Assembly: GCA_005881495.1 (NCBI GenBank)
Contig: VBHI01000010.1
Location: 1 to 8,728, forward strand
Length of the DNA stretch: 8,728 nt
Reading direction: 5' to 3'
Origin: Chloroflexota bacterium
Lineage (GTDB): Bacteria; Chloroflexota; Ktedonobacteria; Ktedonobacterales; Ktedonobacteraceae
This document shows, piece by piece, positions 1 through 5,982 of this stretch. Position 1 is the stretch's first letter. Each line of letters opens with the position of its first letter. A model generated the notes under the pieces. The model saw nothing but the letters and a program-made list of their open reading frames with translations, was not told the origin of the DNA and did no database searches. A program made the position numbers and the translations under genes.

Positions 1-224
1 TGCGCGCTCACCCTCATGGCCCGCGTTGGATTACCCTCACCCCAGAAATCATCGCGCAGCTGCGCAAGCCGACGCAACGACACTGGAAACGCCGTCGGAG
101 TGGAAAGTCCCAGCAGAACATGGTAGAGTAGAACACAGAGGGTGGGCTGGGACTTCTGGTCCACCCCGTTAGCGACCATTGGAATCCCGAACATCGCCTG
201 GAAAGAGAGGCAGTATGAAAGACC
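1..224 (+). mobile_element. Possible end of a third mobile element abutting the intron RT
   Basis: At about 225 the minus-strand reverse transcriptase reading loses all family resemblance, so DNA to the left is of different origin. It contains a short plus-strand open tail (3-131) with a basic C-terminus, followed by about 90 bases of non-coding DNA. That stretch holds an inverted pair, GGGTGG (140-145) and CCACCC (161-166). Such a layout suits the end of an insertion sequence, but I see no terminal repeat or target duplication that fixes the boundary, and the rest lies outside the window. A simple deletion junction would explain the data equally well. Confidence 0.3.
3..131 (+). pseudogene. 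Possible C-terminal tail of a transposase (5' end outside window)
   Basis: Frame 3 is open from the window edge to a TAG at 129-131 and gives 42 residues. They include the stretch WITLTPEIIAQLRKP, then a strongly basic stretch with HWKRRRSGK, ending in NMVE. Basic C-terminal tails of this kind are common in IS transposases, and the position beside a disrupted group II intron fits that reading. There is no catalytic motif in the visible part, so I cannot name a family. The gene may be intact and merely cut by the window edge. The opposite strand is also open here, so chance openness cannot be excluded. Confidence 0.25.
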
Positions 225-581
225 TATCGGAATGCCGAGCGGCCTCGTCTTGCTCGTTCCTGGTTTTGGTATCTCCACCCGTCGTACTGGTGCTGGTTTA
301 AAGGTGTGAGTTTTCAGTTCTGCTTGTAACTCGTCAATGAATTGTCGCTGGAACTTTTCCTTCTCAAAATCACTTTTCTCTGCATCGTTGAAGTCTTTCC
401 AACTGATTCCATCAACGCCGGGTGTTTGTGACCCATCGTTGTTGAGAACGTGCCGGAGCGCCTCTTCAATCCACTCGCGTTTACAGAGAAGATGATACAG
501 GTCTTGAAACTGATGACTTTTGTCAGCTTGCGCTTTGCGAGCTAAACCTTGTTGAGCTTTGATGATATCGGACATACGCAT
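225..581 (-). pseudogene. ltrA: Group II intron reverse transcriptase/maturase, N-terminal part only
   Basis: Starting at ATG 581-579 the minus strand encodes about 119 residues typical of group II intron-encoded proteins. The RT-0 region carries TPGVDGISWKDF at about residues 55-66. The RT-1 region follows with HTFKPAPVRRVEIPKPG and TRPLGIP, ending near residue 118. A purine-rich AGAGAGGA lies just upstream of the start. Known proteins of this family run on through RT-2 to RT-7, the YADD catalytic motif, the maturase X domain and often an endonuclease domain, for roughly 420-600 residues. Here similarity stops right after LGIP. The frame stays open to the window edge but reads into unrelated sequence. 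No catalytic aspartates are present, so this copy is inactive unless the missing part lies beyond an inserted element. A second in-frame ATG (575-573) is an alternative start. Confidence 0.85.
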
Positions 582-682
582 CCAGTCCTCTCTCTGCCCC
601 TCATGGTTTATGAGGTAACTGCCACCCTTCCCCCCAGTCCAGTCATTAGCTGGCGTTCATGGGTACTATGATGGCTCCGACT

Positions 683-750
683 GGTGATGTGTTCTTCTGG
701 TGCAGCTACCATAGCCTGAGACGCGCATGGTCTCAGGCGAACTCATCACC
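683..750 (-). repeat. Long inverted repeat, candidate intron domain III stem
   Basis: An outer stem of 12 positions with one mismatch pairs 683-694 with 739-750. An inner perfect 9-bp stem, GCCTGAGAC (714-722) with GTCTCAGGC (730-738), closes on a 7-base loop. The asymmetric internal bulge is 695-713. Its place about 100 bases before the maturase start is where domain III of a group II intron would lie. Confidence 0.6.
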
Positions 751-1128
751 TCTCACAAGTTTAATCACGAGCACATTGCGATACCCTGTGGGTTGCTCCT
801 CTAGGCCGATTACAGGCGCGTCTTGCCTGTCGTATGAGTAGGCTAGGTTCTACCCCTGTACCATTGCCCTTAGCTGTCGCGCGAGCAGCGTTCGGATGCA
901 AGCCGAGAATGCATCCTACCTCATACTCACGGCTAGCCCTTGTGGGGCATCTCTCTTTTCACCGTGTGAAACTTAACGACCCGTCAAACAGAGCTTTCTT
1001 GCGTAACCCGGTAGTATCTTTGGCCGAGCCTACCGAGTTAGGAGCGAGAGCTAGCTCCTCTTGTCCACGTTGTCCAGGCAGTTCTCTCACCGATCTGTTG
1101 CTCAACCGAAAGCTACGCCTGTAGCCAT

Positions 1129-1150
1129 CGGGTCTTTGGGGGAAGACCCG
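1129..1150 (-). repeat. 8-bp hairpin in intron domain I
   Basis: CGGGTCTT and AAGACCCG form a perfect 8-bp stem around a 6-base loop. Lying about 65-85 bases from the intron 5' end, it is most simply a domain I sub-stem. The absence of a following T run on either strand argues against a transcription terminator. Confidence 0.5.
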
Positions 1151-1214
1151 AACCTTACCAAAGGGAGTTCCTCCTTTGCTTCAGATAGTGTTCGTGACTA
1201 AGTTCTTGTCACAC

Positions 1215-2108
1215 CGCGGGAGTAGCTTTCGAGAATACTGATCAGATAGACTGGCTCTGGAAACCCTAAGTTATGCTCTTCAATATATCTCACGTCCACA
1301 CAGCAATACTCGTGGCGATAGCTGGCTTTGAAGGGCATCTCTTTGCGCTCCCACAGGTCGCGCGCGAGAGTTTAATCCCCATCTGTTCGAGGGCAGCACT
1401 CACGCGATACGCTCCAATCAGAGGATTCTGGGCCAGTTTTTTGACCTCTTGCACTGCTGTGAGATCCACTTTGCGGACGCCCGTGCGTGCGTGAGATTTC
1501 TCCTCAATACCAGCAAATTGCTCCTTGGCCCAGCGTTTGAGTGTCGTATGGACCGTTTGTCGGCTCACCTCAAGATAGCCAGCAATGGATTTGGCATTCC
1601 ATCCATCCGCGTGAAGCCGAATGATGGCTCGGCGACGTTCTGCGCCATCCTCGATGTCTGCATAGCGTGGAAAGCGGCGTTCGGTGGTCGATGGTTTGGG
1701 GCCAGAAGCCAGGATGAGCTTGATGGTGGCAGGGGCGGGTTTCCGATTGAATTTGAGAAAACAGATGGTCGCCAGTTCATGGGGACGAAAGGCAGGGTAT
1801 TGCGCGTGCAAATCCACGATTTCCTGCCGCATATCCGGCGGCAACGTCCGTTTATCTTGCCTGGGAATCGCTGGAGGTGGGGCAGCAGGCAACAGGGAAG
1901 CCATCCCAGCCTGGTCAAACAGATTCGCACGGTAGTAAATGGTGCGCGGTGAGACACCCGTTTCTGCTCCTCGTTCCTTCGGTGTCTGACCCCAAAGGAC
2001 CACGGGGCGCAAGATTTCGTATTGAATCTGCGCCGGATCTTTGAGCAGCGGCTGGATCTGCTGCCAGTCATGGCTCGGCTCGCGACGCTCATAGCGGCGT
2101 TTGGGCAT
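1215..2108 (-). pseudogene. DDE (rve-type) transposase, frameshifted and split by an intron
   Basis: ATG 2108-2106 opens a protein with two helix-turn-helix regions: residues about 40-60 (ERGAETGVSPRTIYYRANLF) and about 155-180 (AKSIAGYLEVSRQTVHTTLKRW). A linker leads towards an rve integrase core. Near LSRAT (about 1350-1360) the family sequence is interrupted. The original frame then runs to a TGA at 1290-1292. Another frame resumes the family with EMPFKASYRHEYCCVDVRYIEE, where the D of CVDVRY is the likely first catalytic aspartate, and continues to ILESYSR at 1216. Comparison with remembered relatives suggests loss of about 20-25 residues plus a frame change. At 1214 the group II intron begins, so the rest of the core is missing. 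The gene is dead. The N-terminal HTH plus rve layout is IS481/IS3-like, but I do not assign a named IS. Confidence 0.85.
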
Positions 2109-2114
2109 GAAAAA

Positions 2115-2122
2115 TCCCTTTT
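2115..2122 (-). promoter_or_regulatory. Ribosome binding site of the transposase
   Basis: AAAAGGGA on the minus strand sits 6 bases before ATG 2108 and supports that start over the overlapping longer frame that begins at 2152. Confidence 0.5.
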
Positions 2123-2156
2123 CAGGTGTTCGAGCAGTGTTATTCCCCTCACATGT

Positions 2157-2186
2157 ATCTTACACGGTTTTAGGTATCTGGGTCAA
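2157..2186 (-). promoter_or_regulatory. Candidate sigma70-type promoter of the transposase
   Basis: On the minus strand TTGACC (2186-2181) is followed after 18 bases by TAAGAT (2162-2157), close to the -35 and -10 consensus. This would place transcription start near 2150 and give a 5' leader of about 40 bases. Confidence 0.45.
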
Positions 2187-2223
2187 TTTTTATCGCAACG
2201 GATACTTGCAATATGTGTCAACA

Positions 2224-2596
2224 CTCATGTGAGTCGGTGTCCCCCAGTCCGACTCGTCCAGGGTCCATGCGCAGTTGGTGGAGGGTGATGTCGGTCTGCC
2301 CTTTCCTCTCCTGCAGCATATTCGAGGTTTGCCCCTCTTGCCTTCCCACGCTTTCCTCCTTCATTGCTCACCTCAAACGTTACGTTCACGTCATGTTGAT
2401 AGACTTCATCTGAGCGAAGCATTGTCAAGGGCCTTCAGGTACACGTTAAAGATGAAAGAGAGTCCCTCCTGCTCGATTTGAGGCTCCCATTTCACACTGC
2501 CTCTTACATATCAATGATGGATTGAAGAGCTGTCTGAGGGCGAGGGATCTATTCACGAAACAATCTTTTGCACGAGTAGATAGACGGGCGGAAGGT
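2224..2596. other. Intergenic stretch with no recognisable feature
   Basis: I see no gene with a family match, no ribosome site followed by a credible frame, and no RNA gene here. The open frames are short, overlap on both strands and have arbitrary composition. The only local structure is the small inverted pair ACTCA/TGAGT at 2223-2234. It may be scar DNA between the decayed IS and the promoter-bearing repeat. Confidence 0.5.
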
Positions 2597-2745
2597 AGGG
2601 TGTGAATGTTTACGTTTTGTTTATACGGGGGTAGGTCTCGTTTATGCGTTATTTATGTCCAATCAACTATACTTTCACCATAAGCTCGTAGCGCGGTTCA
2701 CTCGTCCTGAGACGGTGACACGTCCGGGATTCGGACACACACCCT
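2597..2745 (+). repeat. 149-bp promoter-bearing repeat, copy 1, with inverted ends
   Basis: This segment recurs in the same orientation at 8371-8519 with the same length, no internal gaps and about 21 differences by hand alignment. It starts AGGGTGTG (2597-2604) and ends CACACCCT (2738-2745), a perfect 8-bp terminal inverted repeat kept in both copies. Similarity falls away outside these ends except for a short shared G...CGCGAG on the right. A MITE-like or otherwise dispersed unit is likely; a duplicated promoter region is the alternative. I see no obvious target-site duplication. Confidence 0.8.
2608..2673 (+). promoter_or_regulatory. Candidate activator-dependent promoter of the transporter-lyase operon
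   Basis: Four heptamers lie at 2608 (GTTTACG), 2619 (GTTTATA), 2640 (GTTTATG) and 2651 (ATTTATG), spaced 11, 21 and 11 bp, so all face the same side of the helix. Ten bases after the last one comes TATACT (2668-2673), a good -10. The expected -35 position (2645-2650, TGCGTT) is poor and is covered by the array. Direct repeats at 11-bp pitch ending about 10 bp before a -10 are characteristic of PhoB/OmpR-type and SARP-type activator promoters. The regulator itself is not in the window. Transcription would start near 2680, leaving a leader of about 135 bases. Confidence 0.6.
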
Positions 2746-2803
2746 GCTCGCGAGCAACGACTCGTACTGCAACACGCGAAGTGGTGGCAGAAGACCACCT
2801 ATG

Positions 2804-2810
2804 AAAGGAG
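2804..2810 (+). promoter_or_regulatory. Ribosome binding site choosing the GTG start of the ABC ATPase
   Basis: AAAGGAG lies 4 bases before GTG 2815. The alternative ATG at 2833 has no purine-rich site before it, so the GTG start is preferred. Confidence 0.6.
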
Positions 2811-2814
2811 TGCT

Positions 2815-3681
2815 GTGAACAATCATCTACCTATGCAAGATGAATTAACCAGTACACAAAATGCGTCGAGCCTGGGCACCTACTCCATCGAATTACGCGG
2901 CGCCACCAAGCGGTTTCTGACGCCATCCGGCAAGGTATTTACCGCGATCCGCGACATCAACATGGCGGTCGCCCCCGGTGAGTTCGTCGCCGTGGTTGGA
3001 CCGACCGGCTCCGGCAAATCTACCACTCTGGGTCTCATCTCCGGCCTGGAGCAGCCGAGCGAAGGTTCGGTGAAGGTGATGGGCAAACCCGTGCAGGGCA
3101 TTGACCAGCGCATTGGCTATGTCTTCCAGGCTGATGCGGTCTTCCCCTGGAAGAATGTGCTCAACAACGTCGCCACGGGCCCACGCTTCCGCGGCCAGCC
3201 AAAAGCCCAGGCGCTGGAGCACGCTCGCGATTGGATCGCGCGTGTGGGACTGTCCGGTTTCGAGGATCGCTACCCGCACCAACTCTCTGGCGGCATGCGC
3301 AAGCGCGTGGCGTTGGCCCAAACCTTTATCAACAAGCCGCAGATCCTGCTGATGGACGAGCCGTTCAGCGCTCTCGACGTGCAGACGCGGACCATGATGG
3401 AAGACGAACTTCTTCAACTATGGTCCTCCCACTCGGCCTCCGTCGTCTTCGTCACCCACGACCTTGAGGAGGCTATCTCCCTGGCCGACCGGGTATGCGT
3501 TATCACATCAGGGCCGGGCACTGTCAAGGGGATCTATACCATCGACCTGCCGCGTCCGCGCAAGGTGGCGGAAATCCGCTTTGAGCCGCGTTTCATTCAG
3601 CTCTATCACCAAATCTGGGAAGACCTGCGCGACGAGGTGGTCATTAGCTATGAACGTGCGAAACAGAAAGGGGCTCACTAG
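2815..3681 (+). CDS. ABC transporter ATP-binding protein, NitT/TauT (SsuB/TauB-like) family
   Basis: The 288-residue cytoplasmic ATPase would power the importer formed with the next two genes. All nucleotide-binding motifs are present and intact: Walker A GPTGSGKST at 62-70, Q-loop glutamine 105 in YVFQ, signature LSGGM at 157-161, Walker B ILLMDEP at 177-183 with catalytic Glu182, D-loop SALD at 185-188, and H-loop His215 in THD. The sequence QADAVFPWKNVLNNV after the Q-loop and the closing region with DLPRPR are typical of the nitrate/sulfonate/taurine/pyrimidine-precursor importer group. Length is normal plus a polar 20-residue N-terminal lead. The start is a GTG with a good ribosome site. 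The stop is 2 bases before the permease ATG, implying translational coupling. The substrate cannot be read from this subunit. Confidence 0.93.
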   Translation: MNNHLPMQDELTSTQNASSLGTYSIELRGATKRFLTPSGKVFTAIRDINMAVAPGEFVAVVGPTGSGKSTTLGLISGLEQPSEGSVKVMGKPVQGIDQRIGYVFQADAVFPWKNVLNNVATGPRFRGQPKAQALEHARDWIARVGLSGFEDRYPHQLSGGMRKRVALAQTFINKPQILLMDEPFSALDVQTRTMMEDELLQLWSSHSASVVFVTHDLEEAISLADRVCVITSGPGTVKGIYTIDLPRPRKVAEIRFEPRFIQLYHQIWEDLRDEVVISYERAKQKGAH

Positions 3682-3683
3682 CT

Positions 3684-4559
3684 ATGAACGTACTCAGTAA
3701 TCAGGCCAATGTGCCGATCACCGCTCCTGAGAGCGAAGAAGTATCAGTGGACACGATCCGTGCCCGCCGCCGCAGGCGCATCCTGGTCAACAGCCTGCGC
3801 GTCCTGATCCTGGTCGTGTTCATCGGCGGCTGGCAATTCACCACGAGTGTCGGCATCGTCGACCCCTTTTTCTGGGGGCAACCCTCGGGTATCTGGAATC
3901 AGCTCGTCACGTGGGTGACGCACGGCACGGCACAGGGACCGTTGTGGCAGCAAATCGCCGTTACGCTAGAAGAGGCCGTCATAGGCTTCGTGATCGGCGT
4001 GTTCTTCGGGGTCATCTTTGGCGTGGTGCTGGGACGTAATCGCTTCCTTGCCGATGTACTGAGCCCCTACATCAAGGCAGCCAATGCGATCCCACGCGTC
4101 ACGCTCGCGCCCCTGTTCGTTATCGCGCTGGGCCTGGGGAGCCAATCCAAGATCGCACTTGCAGCCGTGCTGGTCTTTTTCATTGTGTTTTTTAACGCCT
4201 TTCAGGGCGTGCGCGAGGTCGACCGCAACCTGCTGGCAAACGCGCGTATCCTGGGGGCGAGCCAGCGGCGACTTTCTACCGAGGTGATCATCCCTTCAGC
4301 AATGTCGTGGATTCTCGCCAGCCTGCACATCAGCTTTAGCTTTGCGCTGGTCGGCGCGGTGGTAGGTGAGTACATTGGCGCGACACAGGGCCTGGGTTTG
4401 ATGATCCAGTATGCGGGAACCACATTCAACGCGAATGGCGTCTTCGCAGCGATGGTGATCCTGGCGGTTGTCGCACTGACTACAGAAGTGCTTGTCACCG
4501 CGCTGGAAAACCGCCTGATCCGCTGGCGGCCCAATACCGCTGGCGAAGTGACCGTCTAG
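3684..4559 (+). CDS. ABC transporter permease, NitT/TauT (SsuC/TauC-like) family
   Basis: The 291-residue integral membrane protein forms the translocation path; as a homodimer it would pair with the upstream ATPase. A basic cytoplasmic N-terminus (RARRRRR, 26-32) precedes about six hydrophobic segments, near 34-53, 98-118, 140-152, 155-173, 208-232 and 251-273. The EAA-type coupling loop that contacts the ATPase is NARILGASQRRLSTEVIIP at 186-204, with the key alanine and glycine in place. ANAIPRVTLAPLFV (133-146) is a hallmark of this permease group. The start follows AAAGGGG (3667-3673), which lies inside the end of the ATPase gene. Length is normal and nothing is missing. Confidence 0.92.
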   Translation: MNVLSNQANVPITAPESEEVSVDTIRARRRRRILVNSLRVLILVVFIGGWQFTTSVGIVDPFFWGQPSGIWNQLVTWVTHGTAQGPLWQQIAVTLEEAVIGFVIGVFFGVIFGVVLGRNRFLADVLSPYIKAANAIPRVTLAPLFVIALGLGSQSKIALAAVLVFFIVFFNAFQGVREVDRNLLANARILGASQRRLSTEVIIPSAMSWILASLHISFSFALVGAVVGEYIGATQGLGLMIQYAGTTFNANGVFAAMVILAVVALTTEVLVTALENRLIRWRPNTAGEVTV

Positions 4560-4792
4560 AGCAGGGATGGGCAGAACGAGTCGGCACCTCACATCGCTGC
4601 TCCGCCACTGGTGCGTGTCGTCTCAGGACAAGCCTCGGTGCGAGGAGAAGGAGGGAATGGCAAAAAAAGGAGAAGAACACTTACTGCATGTGTCACTGTA
4701 GCAAGAAAACCGCCCGATTAATGGGATCTTTTAGCGACAACATTTCAACTGGTCACAGAGGTGACCAGCTGAAACAGAGAGGAGACAATATT
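4560..4792 (+). other. Intra-operon spacer before the binding-protein gene
   Basis: These 233 bases separate the permease from the lipoprotein. They hold a small stem CCTCG/CGAGG (4633-4645), a purine-rich tract with A7 (4661-4667) and the strong hairpin described separately. I see no rho-independent terminator, so readthrough is likely, though an extra internal promoter cannot be excluded. No TPP or other riboswitch consensus is visible. Confidence 0.5.
4743..4774 (+). repeat. Strong hairpin immediately upstream of the binding-protein gene
   Basis: TTTCA-a-CTGGTCAC pairs with GTGACCAG-c-TGAAA around an AGAG loop: 13 base pairs with one internal mismatch. The right arm ends 3 bases before the ribosome site AGAGGAG (4778-4784). 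There is no T run, so it is not a standard terminator. It could protect the 3' part of the operon mRNA from decay, which often raises binding-protein levels over the other subunits. It could instead serve as a symmetric protein-binding site (CTGGTCAC/GTGACCAG). Confidence 0.6.
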
Positions 4793-5854
4793 ATGAACAC
4801 GTGGAATCGACAGTACCGACTGTTTGGCCTGGTAATCAGCATCATCTTCGTACTTCTGCTTAGTGCGTGCGGCAGCAGCGGTCCCACTACCACTACCACT
4901 ACCGCCAATGGTACCACTACCACAATAACGCAACTCAAGATCATGGTAGGTGGGCTGAGCAAGCAGATCTATTTGCCGAACATGCTCACCCAGCAGCTCG
5001 GATACTTTAAGCAGGAGGGACTCGATGTGACGCTGATCGACGAGGCCTCGGGGCAGTCGTCGGAGAATGAAGTGCTGGCGGGCCAGGTAGATGCGGGCTC
5101 GGGGTCCTATAACCACACCATCGAGCTGCAAGCGGCTGGCAAGCAAATGGAGGCCGTGGTTCTGTTGAACGTTGCGCCAGGTGAAGCCGAAATCGTTTCC
5201 GCCAAAGAGGCCGGCCAGATTCACTCGGTCAAAGACCTCAAAGGCAAGAATCTGGGCGTAACTGAACTCGGCTCAGGCACACAAACCCTGACCACCGCCC
5301 TGCTGCACAATGCCGGGATTGCGCCAGACCAGGTGCATTTCGTGCCCGTGGGCGCCGGCGATACCTTTATCGCGGCTTTGCAACAGGGGAAAATCGATGC
5401 TGGCATGACGACCGAACCGACGATCTCACGTCTCTTATCGACCGGTGTCGGCAAAGTTCTGGTCGACTTGCGCTCGCCACAGACGACGCAGGCAGCTCTG
5501 GGCGGACCCTACCCGTTCATTAGCCTGTTTATGAACAACAGTTACGTCAACAGCCACAAAGACGTCGTCCAGAAGCTGGTGAACGCCTACGTCAAGACGC
5601 TGAAGTGGATGCAAACACATACGGCGGCGGAGATCGCGGACAAAATGCCCGCCGACTACTACGCTGGCAATAAAGCCCTCTACGTGACGGCGTTGCAAAA
5701 CCAGATGGCCATCTTCAGTCCGGACGGGTTAATGCCTGCTGGCGCACCTCAGTCGGTGCTCAACGTTGAGAATGCGAGCAATCTGATCCCACAGGGCAAG
5801 CAGATCGATCTCAGCTTGACCTACACCAACGAGTTTGCGAGCAAGGCGAGCTAA
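4793..5854 (+). CDS. Substrate-binding lipoprotein of NitT/TauT ABC importer (NMT1/SsuA-like)
   Basis: The 353-residue extracytoplasmic solute receptor has a lipoprotein signal peptide: basic start NTWNRQYR, hydrophobic stretch 11-23, and lipobox LLSAC with acylated Cys26. A Ser/Thr-rich linker (27-46) follows. The binding fold begins around 48 (LKIMVGGLSKQIYLPNML) and continues with GYFKQEGLDVTLID, VDAGSGSYNHTIELQAAGK, LKGKNLGVTELGSGT and ALQQGKIDAGMTTEP, the usual blocks of NMT1/THI5-like and sulfonate-type binding proteins. ATG 4793 is chosen over the longer in-frame ATG 4688 because it has AGAGGAG 8 bases upstream and puts the signal peptide at the N-terminus. The longer frame would bury the signal behind 35 hydrophilic residues. 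The ligand is unknown; small carboxylates, sulfonates or heterocycles are all possible. Confidence 0.9.
   Translation: MNTWNRQYRLFGLVISIIFVLLLSACGSSGPTTTTTTANGTTTTITQLKIMVGGLSKQIYLPNMLTQQLGYFKQEGLDVTLIDEASGQSSENEVLAGQVDAGSGSYNHTIELQAAGKQMEAVVLLNVAPGEAEIVSAKEAGQIHSVKDLKGKNLGVTELGSGTQTLTTALLHNAGIAPDQVHFVPVGAGDTFIAALQQGKIDAGMTTEPTISRLLSTGVGKVLVDLRSPQTTQAALGGPYPFISLFMNNSYVNSHKDVVQKLVNAYVKTLKWMQTHTAAEIADKMPADYYAGNKALYVTALQNQMAIFSPDGLMPAGAPQSVLNVENASNLIPQGKQIDLSLTYTNEFASKAS
4884..4903 (+). repeat. ACTACC hexamer microsatellite coding the Thr linker
   Basis: Three to four in-phase copies of ACTACC, with another partial run at 4913-4922, encode the poly-Thr linker just after the lipobox. Slippage here would change linker length without breaking the frame. 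Confidence 0.6.
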
Positions 5855-5860
5855 TCTTTC

Positions 5861-5881
5861 AGCCCTGACGGCTCAGGTGCT
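5861..5881 (+). repeat. Small hairpin between binding-protein and lyase genes
   Basis: AGC-CCTGA pairs with TCAGG-GCT, with one bulged T and a CGGC loop, right after the lipoprotein stop. The following bases are G/C-rich, not a T run, so it is unlikely to stop transcription. It may be an mRNA processing or stability element, or chance. Confidence 0.3.
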
Positions 5882-5982
5882 GGCCTCGCAACTGGCACCC
5901 GAGCCGCCATCGCGAATGAGCGCGGCCAAGCTCCAAGAGGACAATGCCCGGCTGGTGCAGCTACAAGAAGAGAGGAATGTAT

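Larger units (their letters stand above)
225..1214 (-). mobile_element. Group II intron, 5' portion, inserted in a transposase gene
   Basis: Three things agree. First, a reverse transcriptase of the intron-encoded type occupies 225-581 on the minus strand. Second, about 630 bases of ORF-free, hairpin-rich sequence precede it, the usual size of domains I-III plus the start of domain IV. Third, reading the minus strand, the transposase frame is abruptly left at 1215 and the next bases are GTGTGAC, matching the conserved GUGYG 5' end of group II introns. Domains V and VI and the 3' splice site are not in the window. The intron is therefore either truncated at about 225 or interrupted there by another element. 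Confidence 0.8.
582..1214 (-). ncRNA. Group II intron catalytic RNA, domains I-III and start of IV
   Basis: This stretch has no convincing gene on either strand; the small plus-strand ORFs are antisense to structured RNA. On the minus strand it begins GTGTGAC and at once forms a short stem, GTGAC with GTCAC (1208-1212 with 1194-1198). An 8-bp perfect stem lies at 1129-1150 and a long two-part stem at 683-750. The order is 5' end, domain I stems, a domain III-like stem, then the maturase start. I did not derive a full secondary structure. EBS/IBS pairings were looked for by eye only: CGTGG near 1066-1070 could pair with the exon end CCGCG, which is suggestive at most. Confidence 0.65.
2109..2223 (-). 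mobile_element. Candidate 5' terminal region of the IS carrying the transposase
   Basis: On the minus strand the segment begins near 2223 with TGTTGACACATATTGCAAG. A second, related motif follows at 2186 (TTGACCCAGATACC against TTGACAC...AGTATCC). TG-starting ends with TTGAC repeats before the transposase are typical of IS481/IS3-type ends. The other end is not in the window, so the boundary at 2223 is a guess and no target duplication can be tested. Confidence 0.35.

Noticed and set aside
659..1124. Plus-strand open frames of 60 and 96 codons
   Set aside because: They lie antisense to the group II intron RNA, have no ribosome site and their translations look like random basic/serine-rich sequence.
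2608..2657. CRISPR-like or iteron array from the repeated heptamers
   Set aside because: The units are only 7 bp with no spacers of constant length, and they end at a -10 box. A promoter array explains them better, and no replication gene is nearby.
2731..2754. Conserved RNA hairpin (GTCCG/CGGAC) and palindrome GCTCGCGAGC in the operon leader
   Set aside because: Both are present in copy 1 only. Copy 2 breaks them without compensating changes, so a conserved RNA element is not supported.
4657..4701. Short frame MAKKGEEHLLHVSL as a leader peptide
   Set aside because: The purine-rich site is only about 2 bases from its ATG and there is no attenuator or runs of regulatory codons.
4688..4792. 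Longer start for the binding protein at ATG 4688
   Set aside because: It would place 35 hydrophilic residues before the lipoprotein signal and would translate through the hairpin. ATG 4793 has the good ribosome site.
4560..4792. TPP riboswitch, considered because NMT1-type binding proteins can bind thiamine pyrimidine precursors
   Set aside because: The conserved CUGAGA and ACCUGAUCUGG segments are absent.
5944..5982. Upstream in-frame starts for the lyase (5944, 5977)
   Set aside because: There is no ribosome site at proper distance. ATG 5983 fits GAAGAGAGG and gives the expected N-terminus.
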